In this document: piece by piece, positions 1 through 6,879 of the stretch
Position numbering within the stretch: position 1 is the stretch's first letter
How the letters are laid out: each line of letters opens with the position of its first letter
Origin: Anaerolineales bacterium UBA5797
GTDB taxonomy: Bacteria > Chloroflexota > Anaerolineae > Anaerolineales > Villigracilaceae
Assembly (NCBI GenBank): GCA_002418205.1
Contig: DIDP01000071.1
Coordinates: forward strand, 1-25,598
Length of the DNA: 25,598 bases
Reading direction: 5' to 3'
Program-made: the position numbers and the translations under genes
Notes under the pieces: generated by a model
The model's database searches: none
What the model was told of the DNA's origin: nothing
What the model saw: only the letters and a program-made list of their open reading frames with translations

Positions 1-332
1 CCGGGCGCGTCACCGGACTGGGCTCCCAGCGCGTTGAGATCGCCATGATGGTCACCCCCGACAGCCACAGTAGACTCGAGATCTCGCGATTTCTCACCCC
101 GCCTGTAGTCGCCGATCACCGGAAGGCTCCGGTGAACGCTCTCGGTTACCTGCGTGTCATGTTCGCTGTGGAGGACATCGACGACACGCTCGCCCGGCTC
201 GACAAACGCGGCGCGGAGCTCGTTGGCGAAGTGGTACAGTACGAAGACACGTATCGGCTCTGCTACATCCGCGGCCCCGAAGGAATTCTCATCGGGCTTG
301 CCGAGCAGCTGGATCGAGTGGAGAAACGGTAG
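1..332 (+). CDS. VOC-family (glyoxalase/bleomycin-resistance fold) protein, 5' end outside window
   Basis: The reading frame is open from the first bases of the window (first whole codon at position 3), so the gene is truncated upstream and the internal Met codons at 45 and 48 are not taken as its start. The visible C-terminal part, about 110 residues, contains the VOC pattern: LGYLRVMFAVEDIDDTLARL (strand, then a helix with an alternating acidic pattern), a GAELVGEV turn and a final strand with YIRGPEGILIGLAEQL, where the Glu of GPEG sits at the usual metal-ligand position. VOC proteins bind metal and act as lyases, dioxygenases or resistance proteins; the substrate cannot be read here. It is followed after 61 bp by a second, unrelated VOC gene. 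Its codons look somewhat more GC-rich than those of its neighbours, which might mean transfer, but this is weak. Confidence 0.85.
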   Translation, partial: GRVTGLGSQRVEIAMMVTPDSHSRLEISRFLTPPVVADHRKAPVNALGYLRVMFAVEDIDDTLARLDKRGAELVGEVVQYEDTYRLCYIRGPEGILIGLAEQLDRVEKR

Positions 333-393
333 ACGCGATCCAAATAATGAAACCGATAATTTACTGGATTTGCAAATAGAAAGGATGTGTGAA

Positions 394-753
394 ATGTTAA
401 ACCTGAATTCCATCATGATCGGAACGAAACAACTCAAGGTGCTGGCGGTATTCTACGAAAAAGTGCTTGGTAAGCCAGCAGACATGGTTGATCCTGAAAA
501 TGGGTTCTTTGGCTGGCAGGTGGGAAGCGCCTACTTTTCCATTCTGGATCATTCCGAAATGGGCGGCAAGACGAAAGATCCCGGTCGGATCATGCTGAAT
601 TTCGAGACGACCAAGGTCAAAGAGGAATTCGAGCGGATCAAGGCGCTTGGCGCAACTGTAATCCGCGAACCTTATGAAATAGGGGGTGGATGGGTTGCGA
701 CACTGGCTGACCCGGACGGCAATTACTTTCAACTGGTCACTCCGATGCCATAG
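394..753 (+). CDS. VOC-family protein (glyoxalase-like), complete single module
   Basis: A 119-residue protein, the size of one VOC module (two beta-alpha-beta-beta-beta units). The N-terminal unit has IMIGTKQLKVLAVFYEKVLG, the typical strand plus helix with FYEKVLG. The second unit runs through IMLNFETTKVKEEFERIKALG and ends in GGGWVATLADPDGNYFQLVTP, where DPDGN-F is the classic C-terminal VOC signature. The frame stays open upstream to 154, but AAAGGA at 380-385 sits 8 nt before the ATG at 394 and fixes the start there; an in-frame ATG at 385 lies inside the Shine-Dalgarno. The substrate is unknown. It may be co-transcribed with the MFS gene 37 bp downstream. Confidence 0.85.
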   Translation: MLNLNSIMIGTKQLKVLAVFYEKVLGKPADMVDPENGFFGWQVGSAYFSILDHSEMGGKTKDPGRIMLNFETTKVKEEFERIKALGATVIREPYEIGGGWVATLADPDGNYFQLVTPMP

Positions 754-790
754 CGGAAGGCGACATTCCTTTTTATAGGTAACAGCTCGC

Positions 791-2119
791 ATGAAAACGT
801 TTTATCAAATCCTCGCCAACACCCTGCTCACCAACGTCACCAACATGACCGTCTGGTTCGCGTTGATCTTCTTTATCTACCTCGAAACGCGTTCCGTCAC
901 TGCGACCTCCATCGTTTCGGGAATCTATCTCGTCGCTGTTGCGGTTTCAGGCATCTGGTTCGGCAGTCTCGTTGACCACAACAAGAAAAAGAATGTCATG
1001 ATCCTTTCGGGCTTTGTATCGTTCATCATTTACGTGATTGGATTTGTGATATATCTGAACGTCCCAACCGAAATATGGAAGAATGCTACAAGCCCTACGT
1101 TATGGATGTTCGTCCCGCTTTTGCTCCTCGGTGTGATCGCAGGTAACTTGCGTGGCATTGCCCTCCCAACATTGGTCACCATTCTCATCCCCGAAGATTC
1201 ACGTGACAAGGCGAACGGACTCGTCGGAACAACAACAGGCATCATCTTCCTCATCACTTCCGCCATCAGCGGATTCCTCGTCGCACATTCGGGCATGTAC
1301 CTCGTCCTGATCCTTGCGATGATCGTAATGTCGCTTTCGATTGCGCATCTCTTCGTCACGGACATTCCAGAAAAAGAGATCGTCCATCTCGAAGGTCAGC
1401 CCCCCAAAGTGGACCTGCGCGGCACGTTCGCCGTAGTTGTCGCCATCCCTGGTTTGATCGCACTGATCTCCTTCTCCACCTTCAACAACTTTTTGGGCGG
1501 CGTCTTCATGGGCTTGATGGATGCCTATGGGCTGTCGCTGGTTTCGGTACAGGTGTGGGGCGTGTTGTGGGCGGCCCTCAGTTGCGGCTTCATCGTCGGC
1601 GGGCTGTTCATCGCAAGATTCGGTTTGGGGAAAAATCCGCTCTTCGCCATGTTTGCCGCCAACATCGTCATCTGGATCATCTCCAGCGTCTTCACCATCC
1701 AGCCGTCCATTGTGTTGCTGAGCATCGGCATGTTCATCTATATCTGCGTTGTTCCATTTATTGAAGCGGCGGAACATACCATCATCCAGAAAGTTGTCCC
1801 GCTCGAAAGGCAGGGACGTGTCTTCGGCTTTGCCCAGAGCGTGGAGATGTCCGCCTCGCCTCTGACGACCTTTGTGATTGGTCCTGTGACCGAACTTTTC
1901 TTCATCCCCTTTATGACCACGGGCACGGGCGCTGACCTGATCGGCGGCTGGTTCGGCACGGGCGCGGACCGCGGTATCGCCCTTGTCTTCACATTGACGG
2001 GTATCATTGGCTTGATCGTCACTTTGATTGCGATGAACACAAAATATTACGGCTTGCTCTCGAAACGTTACATGGAAGAGAGTGAGTCCACAGTTCTGCC
2101 CGAAGGAGAACCTGCATGA
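791..2119 (+). CDS. MFS transporter, 12 predicted membrane helices
   Basis: A 442-residue integral membrane protein with about twelve hydrophobic segments and a short polar C-terminus, the usual size for the major facilitator superfamily. The loop after helix 2 reads WFGSLVDHNKKK, matching MFS motif A (G-x-L-x-D-x-x-x-R/K-K/R). A second-half pseudo-repeat, FIVGGLFIARFGLGKNP, follows about 225 residues later, as expected from the internal duplication. The fold suggests proton-coupled export of a small molecule, and the sequence resembles drug- or macrolide-efflux branches, but substrate cannot be assigned. The ribosome binding site upstream of the ATG is weak (TAGGT). The next gene starts 40 bp after the stop, so co-transcription is possible. 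Confidence 0.85.
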   Translation: MKTFYQILANTLLTNVTNMTVWFALIFFIYLETRSVTATSIVSGIYLVAVAVSGIWFGSLVDHNKKKNVMILSGFVSFIIYVIGFVIYLNVPTEIWKNATSPTLWMFVPLLLLGVIAGNLRGIALPTLVTILIPEDSRDKANGLVGTTTGIIFLITSAISGFLVAHSGMYLVLILAMIVMSLSIAHLFVTDIPEKEIVHLEGQPPKVDLRGTFAVVVAIPGLIALISFSTFNNFLGGVFMGLMDAYGLSLVSVQVWGVLWAALSCGFIVGGLFIARFGLGKNPLFAMFAANIVIWIISSVFTIQPSIVLLSIGMFIYICVVPFIEAAEHTIIQKVVPLERQGRVFGFAQSVEMSASPLTTFVIGPVTELFFIPFMTTGTGADLIGGWFGTGADRGIALVFTLTGIIGLIVTLIAMNTKYYGLLSKRYMEESESTVLPEGEPA

Positions 2120-2159
2120 CGAGAGTCTCCCAAAGCGATAGTTCTGGAAGGAGAAGGCA

Positions 2160-2540
2160 ATGACAGAAATGACCTCATCTCAAAAGATAGACAACCTCCT
2201 CAATGACCTGAACGACTGGCGCGGCAAGTTATTGGCGCGTCTGCGAAAATTGATTTTGGAATCGTCTCCTGATCTGATCGAGGATTGGAAATGGGAGACA
2301 CCTGTGTGGATACATAAAGGAAATGTCGTCGCAGGCGGCGTGTTCAAAGATCATGTCAAACTCAACTTTTTCAAAGGGGCATCCCTGCCCGACCCAAAGA
2401 AATTGTTTAATGCAGGGCTGGATGCGAAAGCCACACGCGCCATTGACATCCATGAGAATGACAAGATTGACGAAGCCGCGCTGAAAGAACTTGTCCGTGA
2501 GGCTGTGGCGTTGAACTCGGCTGGAAAAAAGAAAAAATGA
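2160..2540 (+). CDS. DUF1801 (YdhG/YdeI-like) protein
   Basis: A 126-residue cytoplasmic protein. The WRGKLLARLRKLILESSPDL helix followed by WKWETPVWIHKGNV and FKDHVKLNFFKGASLPDP is the characteristic core of the DUF1801/YdhG family (a small alpha/beta fold related to frataxin-like and iron-chaperone proteins). The biochemical role is not established. AAGGAGAAGG lies just upstream of the ATG, an excellent ribosome binding site. The stop codon overlaps the start of the next gene by ATGA (4 bp), so the two are almost certainly translationally coupled and likely act together. Confidence 0.85.
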   Translation: MTEMTSSQKIDNLLNDLNDWRGKLLARLRKLILESSPDLIEDWKWETPVWIHKGNVVAGGVFKDHVKLNFFKGASLPDPKKLFNAGLDAKATRAIDIHENDKIDEAALKELVREAVALNSAGKKKK

Positions 2541-3307
2541 AACAGGATACGAGTGATCTCCCCAAATTAGCCGCTCCGGCTCGACGTGCTTTAACAAGTG
2601 CTGGCATCACCAACCTGAAAGACCTGACGAAGGTCAGTGAAGATGAACTCATGCAATTGCACGGCATGGGTAAGAATGCACTTGGAACTCTGCGGGATGT
2701 GCTCAAGGCAAAGGGACTGTCATTTCGTGAGTCGAAGAAGTCATCCTCAGGAAAAATGGATAAAACGATCCGCACGTATTTGAACGATATCCGTTCGGAA
2801 GATGGAGAGTTGCAAAATAAAGCCTATCACGCTCTCATGGAGAAGACCGAAAAGCCCGTGGATTGGGCGTACAAAGCATGGGATGAACTGGTCGAAGGCT
2901 TGACCCACAAGGACAACCATGTCCGCTCGATCTCTTCGCAACTGCTTGCCAACCTCGGCAAGAGTGACCCGAAAGGCAGGATGTTCAAGGACTTTGACAA
3001 ACTGCTCAACGTGACGAAGGATGAGAAGTTCGTCACGGCACGGCATTGTTTACAGTCCATTTGGAAGGTGGGATTGGGCGGCAAGAATCAACAGATCATG
3101 GTCGTCAAAGGCTTGGAAAAACGGTATCAGGAATGCGTTAAAGAAAAGAACGGGTCTCTCATCCGTTATGACATTCTTGTAGGTTTGAAAAATCTCTACG
3201 AAGCTACCACATCCAGTGAGATCAAAGAGAAAGCGCTGGAACTGATCGAGTTGGAAGAGGATGAGAAGTATAAAAAGAAATACCTGTCTGTTTGGAAAAA
3301 ACTTTAA
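2537..3307 (+). CDS. Helix-hairpin-helix (RNAP alpha-CTD-like) plus HEAT-like repeat fusion protein
   Basis: A 256-residue protein of two parts. Residues 1-60 (DLPKLAAPARRALTSAGI, then LTKVSEDELMQLHGMGKNAL) form a helix-hairpin-helix/alpha-CTD-like module with the LHGMGKNALG hairpin, often found as a stand-alone small DNA-binding protein. After a Ser/Lys linker (residues about 62-72) a second region begins at an internal Met, MDKTIRTYLNDI, and continues as an all-helical array (LTHKDNHVRSISSQLLANLG and similar) resembling HEAT repeats. The start overlaps the DUF1801 stop by 4 bp. A role as a DNA-associated scaffold is inference only. Both parts lie in one uninterrupted frame, so this is a genuine fusion, not a frameshift product. 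Confidence 0.8.
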   Translation: MKQDTSDLPKLAAPARRALTSAGITNLKDLTKVSEDELMQLHGMGKNALGTLRDVLKAKGLSFRESKKSSSGKMDKTIRTYLNDIRSEDGELQNKAYHALMEKTEKPVDWAYKAWDELVEGLTHKDNHVRSISSQLLANLGKSDPKGRMFKDFDKLLNVTKDEKFVTARHCLQSIWKVGLGGKNQQIMVVKGLEKRYQECVKEKNGSLIRYDILVGLKNLYEATTSSEIKEKALELIELEEDEKYKKKYLSVWKKL

Positions 3308-3333
3308 TGGTTATGTGTACATAAGGAGAAGTC

Positions 3334-3903
3334 ATGAGAAAGATTATTGTTCACGAGTTCATTACTTTGGACGGTGTCATCCAGGCACCGGGCAGTCCCA
3401 CCGAAGACACCGATGGCGGTTTCACCCACGGCGGCTGGACACTTCCATACTGGCACGATGACATCGGTGCTCACTTCGGTCAGATCTTTGCGGATGCTGA
3501 TACCCTGTTGCTCGGACGAAAAACCTGGCAGACCCACGGCGAAGCGTTCGAGCCTGATCCTGCCAACGATCCGTTCAATGGCTTCAAGAAATACGTGGTT
3601 TCCAACACATTGAAATCTGCAGATGGATGGCGGGATTCGACGATCATCAGCGGGAACGTCATTGAGGAGATCAGCAAACTGAAGAGTCAGCCTGGCAAGA
3701 ACATTGTTATGGATGGCAGCAGTGTCCTGATGCACACACTGATAGAGAACGATCTGGTGGATGAATATGCCCTGCATGTGTATCCGCTTGTGCTTGGCAT
3801 TGGTAAAAGATTATTCCCTGATGGGAAGCGTGTAAATTTGAAACTGATTGAATCATCCACGCTTCCAACAGGAGTTATGTATCAGCGATACCAGCCTGCA
3901 TGA
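3334..3903 (+). CDS. Dihydrofolate reductase family (RibD C-terminal-like) protein
   Basis: A 189-residue protein with the DHFR/RibD-C fold pattern: N-terminal strand MRKIIVHEFITLDGVIQAPG, the TLLLGRKTW segment at about residue 60 (NADPH-binding motif of this family), YVVSNTL, the dinucleotide-site loop NIVMDGSSVLMHTLIENDLV near residue 125, and the C-terminal LVDEYALHVYPLVLGIGKRLF signature. Members of this group are NADPH-dependent reductases of uncertain substrate, and this one is not expected to be the housekeeping DHFR. AAGGAG sits 7 nt before the ATG. The 26-bp gap after the HhH/HEAT gene makes co-transcription likely. Confidence 0.85.
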   Translation: MRKIIVHEFITLDGVIQAPGSPTEDTDGGFTHGGWTLPYWHDDIGAHFGQIFADADTLLLGRKTWQTHGEAFEPDPANDPFNGFKKYVVSNTLKSADGWRDSTIISGNVIEEISKLKSQPGKNIVMDGSSVLMHTLIENDLVDEYALHVYPLVLGIGKRLFPDGKRVNLKLIESSTLPTGVMYQRYQPA

Positions 3904-3916
3904 CGAGATAATGATG

Positions 3917-3984
3917 GTCATCCTGAGCGGTCACGAGGAATCTCCATTACACTATCAGAGATCCTTTGCTCCGCTCAGAATGAC
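3917..3984 (+). repeat. Dispersed palindromic repeat, CTGAGCG family, head-to-head pair
   Basis: GTCATCCTGAGCGG (3917-3930) is answered by the near-perfect inverse CCGCTCAGAATGAC (3971-3984), with degenerate inner arms (GAGGAATCTC and GAGATCCTTT). This fills most of the 98-bp gap before the exonuclease gene and can form a long hairpin in RNA. The same CTGAGC/TCGAAG word family recurs inside trpE, trpC and aroE further on. Confidence 0.75.
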
Positions 3985-4001
3985 TTGGACAAGGAGCCCG
4001 C

Positions 4002-4871
4002 ATGAAAATCCACCTCGTTGACGGCACGTATGAATTATTCCGCGCGCATTTCGGCGCACCGCCGAAGAAGGCTCTCGGCGGCATGGAGATCGGCGCGACA
4101 CTGGGACTCGTCCGCAGTATGATGCTGCTGTTGTCCGATCCCGAAGTGACCCACATGGCGGTCGCATTCGACCATGTGATCGAATCATTTCGCAACAAGC
4201 TTTATGCTGGCTACAAATCCAGCGAAGGCGTTGACCCGGTGATCTTGAATCAGTTCGAATTGGCTGAAAAGATGGTGTCCGCTTTGGGATTGGTGGTGTG
4301 GCCTCAGGTCAGGTTTGAAGCGGACGATGCGATTGCAACGGCAGTTGCCAAATTCAAGAAGGTCAAATCCGTTGAACAGGTCGTCATCTGTTCAGTGGAT
4401 AAGGATTTAACGCAAATGGTGGACGGCAAACGAGTCATTTGCTGGGATCGCCGTAGGGAAATCCTTTTGGATGAAAATGGTGTGGTCGAAAAGTTTGGTG
4501 TGAGTCCCGAATCGATTCCTGATTATCTGGCACTCGTTGGTGACTCAGCCGATGGTTATCCGGGGATCCAGGGCTGGGGGGCGAAGTCCACGGCAACAGT
4601 GCTGGCAAAGTTCAAGCACATCGAGTCCATTCCCAAGGATCCGCAGAAAATTCCGCTTGGGCTGGGACGTGCGACAACACTGGTCGAGAACCTGCAACAG
4701 AATTACGAGGATGCCTTGTTGTTCAGGGAGTTATCCACGCTGCGAACGGATGTGCCATTGAAAGAGTCTCTCAAAGATTTGGAGTGGAAGGGCGCGTATC
4801 CGCGTTTGAAGAAGTTATGCAAAGAGTTGGGCGATGAACGGATCCCCGAACGGGTGACGCTCTGGAGGTAA
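4002..4871 (+). CDS. Stand-alone 5'-3' exonuclease / FEN-like nuclease (DNA polymerase I N-domain family)
   Basis: A 289-residue protein matching the 5'-nuclease domain of DNA polymerase I without any polymerase part. Visible features in order: MKIHLVDGTYELFRAHF (first metal-binding Asp in VDG), VAFDHVIESFRNKLYAGYKS (arch region, family DYKxxR-like), VRFEADDAIATAVA (the E-x-D-D acidic cluster), VICSVDKDLTQMV (S-x-D-x-D-x-x-Q-L/M), and LVGDSADGYPGIQGWGAKSTATVL (the GD-x-x-D-x-x-PG-x-x-G-x-G-x-K-x-A helix-3-turn-helix that grips DNA). All catalytic acids appear present. A role in flap or primer removal and repair is expected. AAGGAG lies 7 nt before the ATG. Confidence 0.88.
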   Translation: MKIHLVDGTYELFRAHFGAPPKKALGGMEIGATLGLVRSMMLLLSDPEVTHMAVAFDHVIESFRNKLYAGYKSSEGVDPVILNQFELAEKMVSALGLVVWPQVRFEADDAIATAVAKFKKVKSVEQVVICSVDKDLTQMVDGKRVICWDRRREILLDENGVVEKFGVSPESIPDYLALVGDSADGYPGIQGWGAKSTATVLAKFKHIESIPKDPQKIPLGLGRATTLVENLQQNYEDALLFRELSTLRTDVPLKESLKDLEWKGAYPRLKKLCKELGDERIPERVTLWR

Positions 4872-4919
4872 GAAATCTCAAATCGTATGGATTGGATGGA
4901 GTGAAAGCGGAGTTTCCTC

Positions 4920-4948
4920 TTGACAACCTCCTGCCTCCGTCATAGAAT
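4920..4948 (+). promoter_or_regulatory. Sigma-70-type promoter of the trp T-box transcript
   Basis: TTGACA (4920-4925) and TAGAAT (4943-4948) are separated by exactly 17 bp. The expected transcription start is near 4955, so the RNA would begin just upstream of T-box stem I. The leader to the trpE start codon would be about 430 nt. The aro operon promoter at 19631 has nearly the same two hexamers and the same spacing. Confidence 0.75.
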
Positions 4949-5254
4949 ACCGACCAACATATTGCTAACGCAAAAAACGCTGACGAGGACGAGTACGTTT
5001 CGAAGCGATTTCCAGAGAGCCGAGCAGAAGTGGTGTAAGCAAGGCAAAAGCGCAGAAGCCGAATGGACCTCCGAGTTGAACGGGTGAACGTGTAGGGGCG
5101 GGGTCTCCCCGACCAAACCAAGTAACCCAATTCGGGCGCTCCCGTTATAGAGCAAGGATATAACCACGATAAGTGGCGTATCTGAAAAGAGTGACGCTGG
5201 CTGGAATTCTCTGTATCACACAGGGAATTTTTTGTTAAAGTGATAAGCGTTAAC

Positions 5255-5290
5255 TTGGGTGGCACCACGAGACTCCCCTCTCGTCCCAAT
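5255..5290 (+). promoter_or_regulatory. T-box antiterminator with 7-nt tRNA-binding bulge
   Basis: Helix A1 pairs TTGGG (5255-5259) with CCCAA (5285-5289). The 7-nt bulge TGGCACC (5260-5266) binds the tRNA acceptor end. Helix A2 pairs ACGAGA (5267-5272) with TCTCGT (5279-5284), leaving the loop CTCCCC. All eleven pairs are Watson-Crick. The fold cannot coexist with the terminator, because both use 5279-5286. Confidence 0.9.
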
Positions 5291-5310
5291 GGACTGGAGG
5301 GGATTTTAAT
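5274..5310 (+). terminator. T-box regulated intrinsic terminator before trpE
   Basis: TCCCCTC (5274-5280) pairs with GAGGGGA (5297-5303), and inside it GTCC (5283-5286) pairs with GGAC (5291-5294) around the loop CAAT. The hairpin is followed by TTTTAATTT. It competes directly with the antiterminator at 5255-5290. The U tract is interrupted by AA, so termination may be incomplete. Confidence 0.87.
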
Positions 5311-5319
5311 TTAAGTTCA

Positions 5320-5377
5320 GACGATGGACGATAGACAATTGACCATAACATCGTCCATTGTCCATGGTCAATCGTCA
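5320..5377 (+). repeat. Imperfect inverted repeat between T-box terminator and trpE
   Basis: The words GACGATGGAC (5320-5329) and GACAATTGACCAT (5334-5346) are mirrored by ATCGTCCATTGTCCATGG and CAATCGTC (5351-5377), giving arms of about 27 nt with a few mismatches. It resembles the low-complexity GACGATGGAC-type repeats of related genomes. It ends exactly where the trpE ribosome binding site (AAGGAGA, 5378-5384) begins. Confidence 0.6.
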
Positions 5378-5387
5378 AGGAGAAAGA

Positions 5388-6872
5388 ATGTTATTAGAAG
5401 CAACACCTACAACCACCCAAATCATTATCCGCGAAATATCTGCGGACCTCGAGACCCCCATCAGCGTGTACATGAAACTGCGTGGCGAAGGTCCGTCGTT
5501 CCTGCTTGAGTCTGTCGAGGGCGGGGAACGCATCGCGCGCTATTCTTTCGTCGGTATCAAGCCTCGGGCGCAGTACATCATCCGTGAGAATGAGGTCGAA
5601 GTGATCGAAGACAAATCGTCTCGCACCGTCACGCTTGATGACAAGACCGATCCCACGTATTTTCTGCAGGAGGAAATGAGCAAGTTCAACTTCAAGGCGC
5701 AAACGGGTGTGCCGCGTTTCATTGGCGGGCTGGTAGGCTATCTCGGGTATGAGTCGGTTCGGTTTTTTGAACCAGTTCTAAAGCGGCGATTGAATCGCCG
5801 TGCTGAGCGAAGTGAGCCGAACGGCGAACGCAGTCGAAGCATCCCCGATGGAATCTATTTGCTTGCCGATACCGTCGTCGCGTTCGATCATGCACGGCGC
5901 AGTCTGTCCCTCATTACGAACGTCCTCGATGGTGATGTCGACTCCGCGAATCGCAAACTCGACGAGATCGAGTCGCGCATCCATCAACCGCTGCCGCCCG
6001 TTGCGAAACGCGATGTGCAAACTTCAAAGACGCGCTCGAATATGACGCAGGGACGTTTTGAAGACATGGTGCGCGACGCGAAGGAGTTCATTGTGGCGGG
6101 CGATATTTTTCAGGTGGTGCTTTCGCAGCGCTTCACGCGCGAAACGAACGTCGAGCCGTTCGATGTGTATCGCGCGGTGCGACGCCTGAACCCATCGCCG
6201 TATATGTTCTTTTTTGATTTTGAAATCGTGGATGATGAGCCGCTCTTTATCGTTGGATCGTCGCCTGAGATGTTCGTGCGATTGGAAGGAAGAACCGCTT
6301 CGATCCGACCGATCGCCGGGACGCGTCCACGAGGTGCTGATGCTGCCGCTGACGCCGCGCTGGCGGAAGAACTTCTCGCCGACCCGAAGGAACGTGCCGA
6401 GCATGTGATGTTGGTGGATTTGAGCCGTAACGATTTTGGTCGCGTGTGTGAATATGGTACAGTAAAGGTCTCCGACTTCTTCACCATCGAAAAATATTCA
6501 CACGTTATGCATATCGTCTCGCATGTGGAAGGTAAACTGCGACCCGAGTTCACCGCGTTCGATTTGGTGCGTGCTGCCTTCCCGCATGGAACGGTCAGTG
6601 GCGCGCCGAAAGTCCGTGCCATGGAGATCATCTCCGATCTTGAGCCCGATCCACGCGGCGCATACGCAGGCATGGTAGGCTACTTCGGCTTCGACGGCAA
6701 CATGGACACCTGTCTCGCAATTAGAACAATGATTGGACGTGGCAATAAGTACAGCGTACAGGCAGGTGCTGGCATTGTGGCAGATTCAGATCCTGGCACT
6801 GAATTTCAAGAGACAGTCAATAAAGCCTCCGCGATGTTGAGGGCGATTGAGATTGCTGAAACGAATCAATAA
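5388..6872 (+). CDS. trpE: Anthranilate synthase component I
   Basis: Converts chorismate to anthranilate, using ammonia from the TrpG amidotransferase; the first step of tryptophan synthesis. 494 residues, a normal length. The N-terminal domain has LLESVEGGERIARYSFVG; LLES is the conserved Trp feedback-binding motif, so end-product inhibition is expected. The chorismate-binding domain shows PSPYMFFFDF, VGSSPEMFVRLEG, IRPIAGTRPRG, LADPKERAEHVMLVDLSRND, EKYSHVMHIVSHVEG, FPHGTVSGAPKVRAMEII and YFGFDGNMDTCLAIRT. An upstream in-frame ATG exists at 5358, but AAGGAGA lies just upstream of the ATG at 5388, which is preferred. It is controlled by the Trp T-box. Residues about 132-152 are an Arg-rich insert encoded by a dispersed repeat, in the linker just before IPDGIYLLADTVVAFDH. 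Confidence 0.96.
   Translation: MLLEATPTTTQIIIREISADLETPISVYMKLRGEGPSFLLESVEGGERIARYSFVGIKPRAQYIIRENEVEVIEDKSSRTVTLDDKTDPTYFLQEEMSKFNFKAQTGVPRFIGGLVGYLGYESVRFFEPVLKRRLNRRAERSEPNGERSRSIPDGIYLLADTVVAFDHARRSLSLITNVLDGDVDSANRKLDEIESRIHQPLPPVAKRDVQTSKTRSNMTQGRFEDMVRDAKEFIVAGDIFQVVLSQRFTRETNVEPFDVYRAVRRLNPSPYMFFFDFEIVDDEPLFIVGSSPEMFVRLEGRTASIRPIAGTRPRGADAAADAALAEELLADPKERAEHVMLVDLSRNDFGRVCEYGTVKVSDFFTIEKYSHVMHIVSHVEGKLRPEFTAFDLVRAAFPHGTVSGAPKVRAMEIISDLEPDPRGAYAGMVGYFGFDGNMDTCLAIRTMIGRGNKYSVQAGAGIVADSDPGTEFQETVNKASAMLRAIEIAETNQ
5782..5842 (+). repeat. Dispersed repeat inserted in frame inside trpE
   Basis: CGGCGAT-TGA-ATCGCCG (5784-5800) is a perfect 7-bp hairpin. It is followed by GTGCTGAGCGAAGTGAGC and, after a short internal palindrome, GCAGTCGAAGCATC. 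The CTGAGC...GTCGAAGCATC core matches the copy in aroE at 24077 and, in reverse orientation, the copy in trpC at 10338. It adds about 20 mostly Arg/Glu/Ser residues without shifting the frame. Confidence 0.8.
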
Positions 6873-6879
6873 CAAAGAA

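Larger units (their letters stand above)
4965..5310 (+). promoter_or_regulatory. T-box riboswitch, tryptophan-specific (UGG specifier), controlling trpE-trpS
   Basis: This fills the gene-free stretch 4872-5387. Stem I carries the AGUA-type motif (GAGTACG, near 4991), the conserved CAGAGAGCCG (about 5012) and GGTGTAAGC (about 5032) elements, and then GAATGGACCTCCGAG (5061-5075). The specifier loop triplet at 5064-5066 is TGG, the Trp codon. After linker stems comes the T-box proper, TTGGGTGGCACCACG (5255-5269). Its UGGC (5260-5263) can pair with a tRNA 3' end GCCA, fitting the G73 discriminator usual in bacterial tRNA-Trp. By family knowledge, uncharged tRNA-Trp stabilises the antiterminator and turns the operon on; charged tRNA leaves the terminator. 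A GC-rich segment, GGGGCGGGGTCTCCCC, near 5096-5111 may be a repeat inserted between stems I and II. Confidence 0.93.

Noticed and set aside
1199..1777. Minus-strand open frame opposite the MFS transporter
   Set aside because: Asp/Glu/His-rich composition is the complement of hydrophobic codons in the transporter helices.
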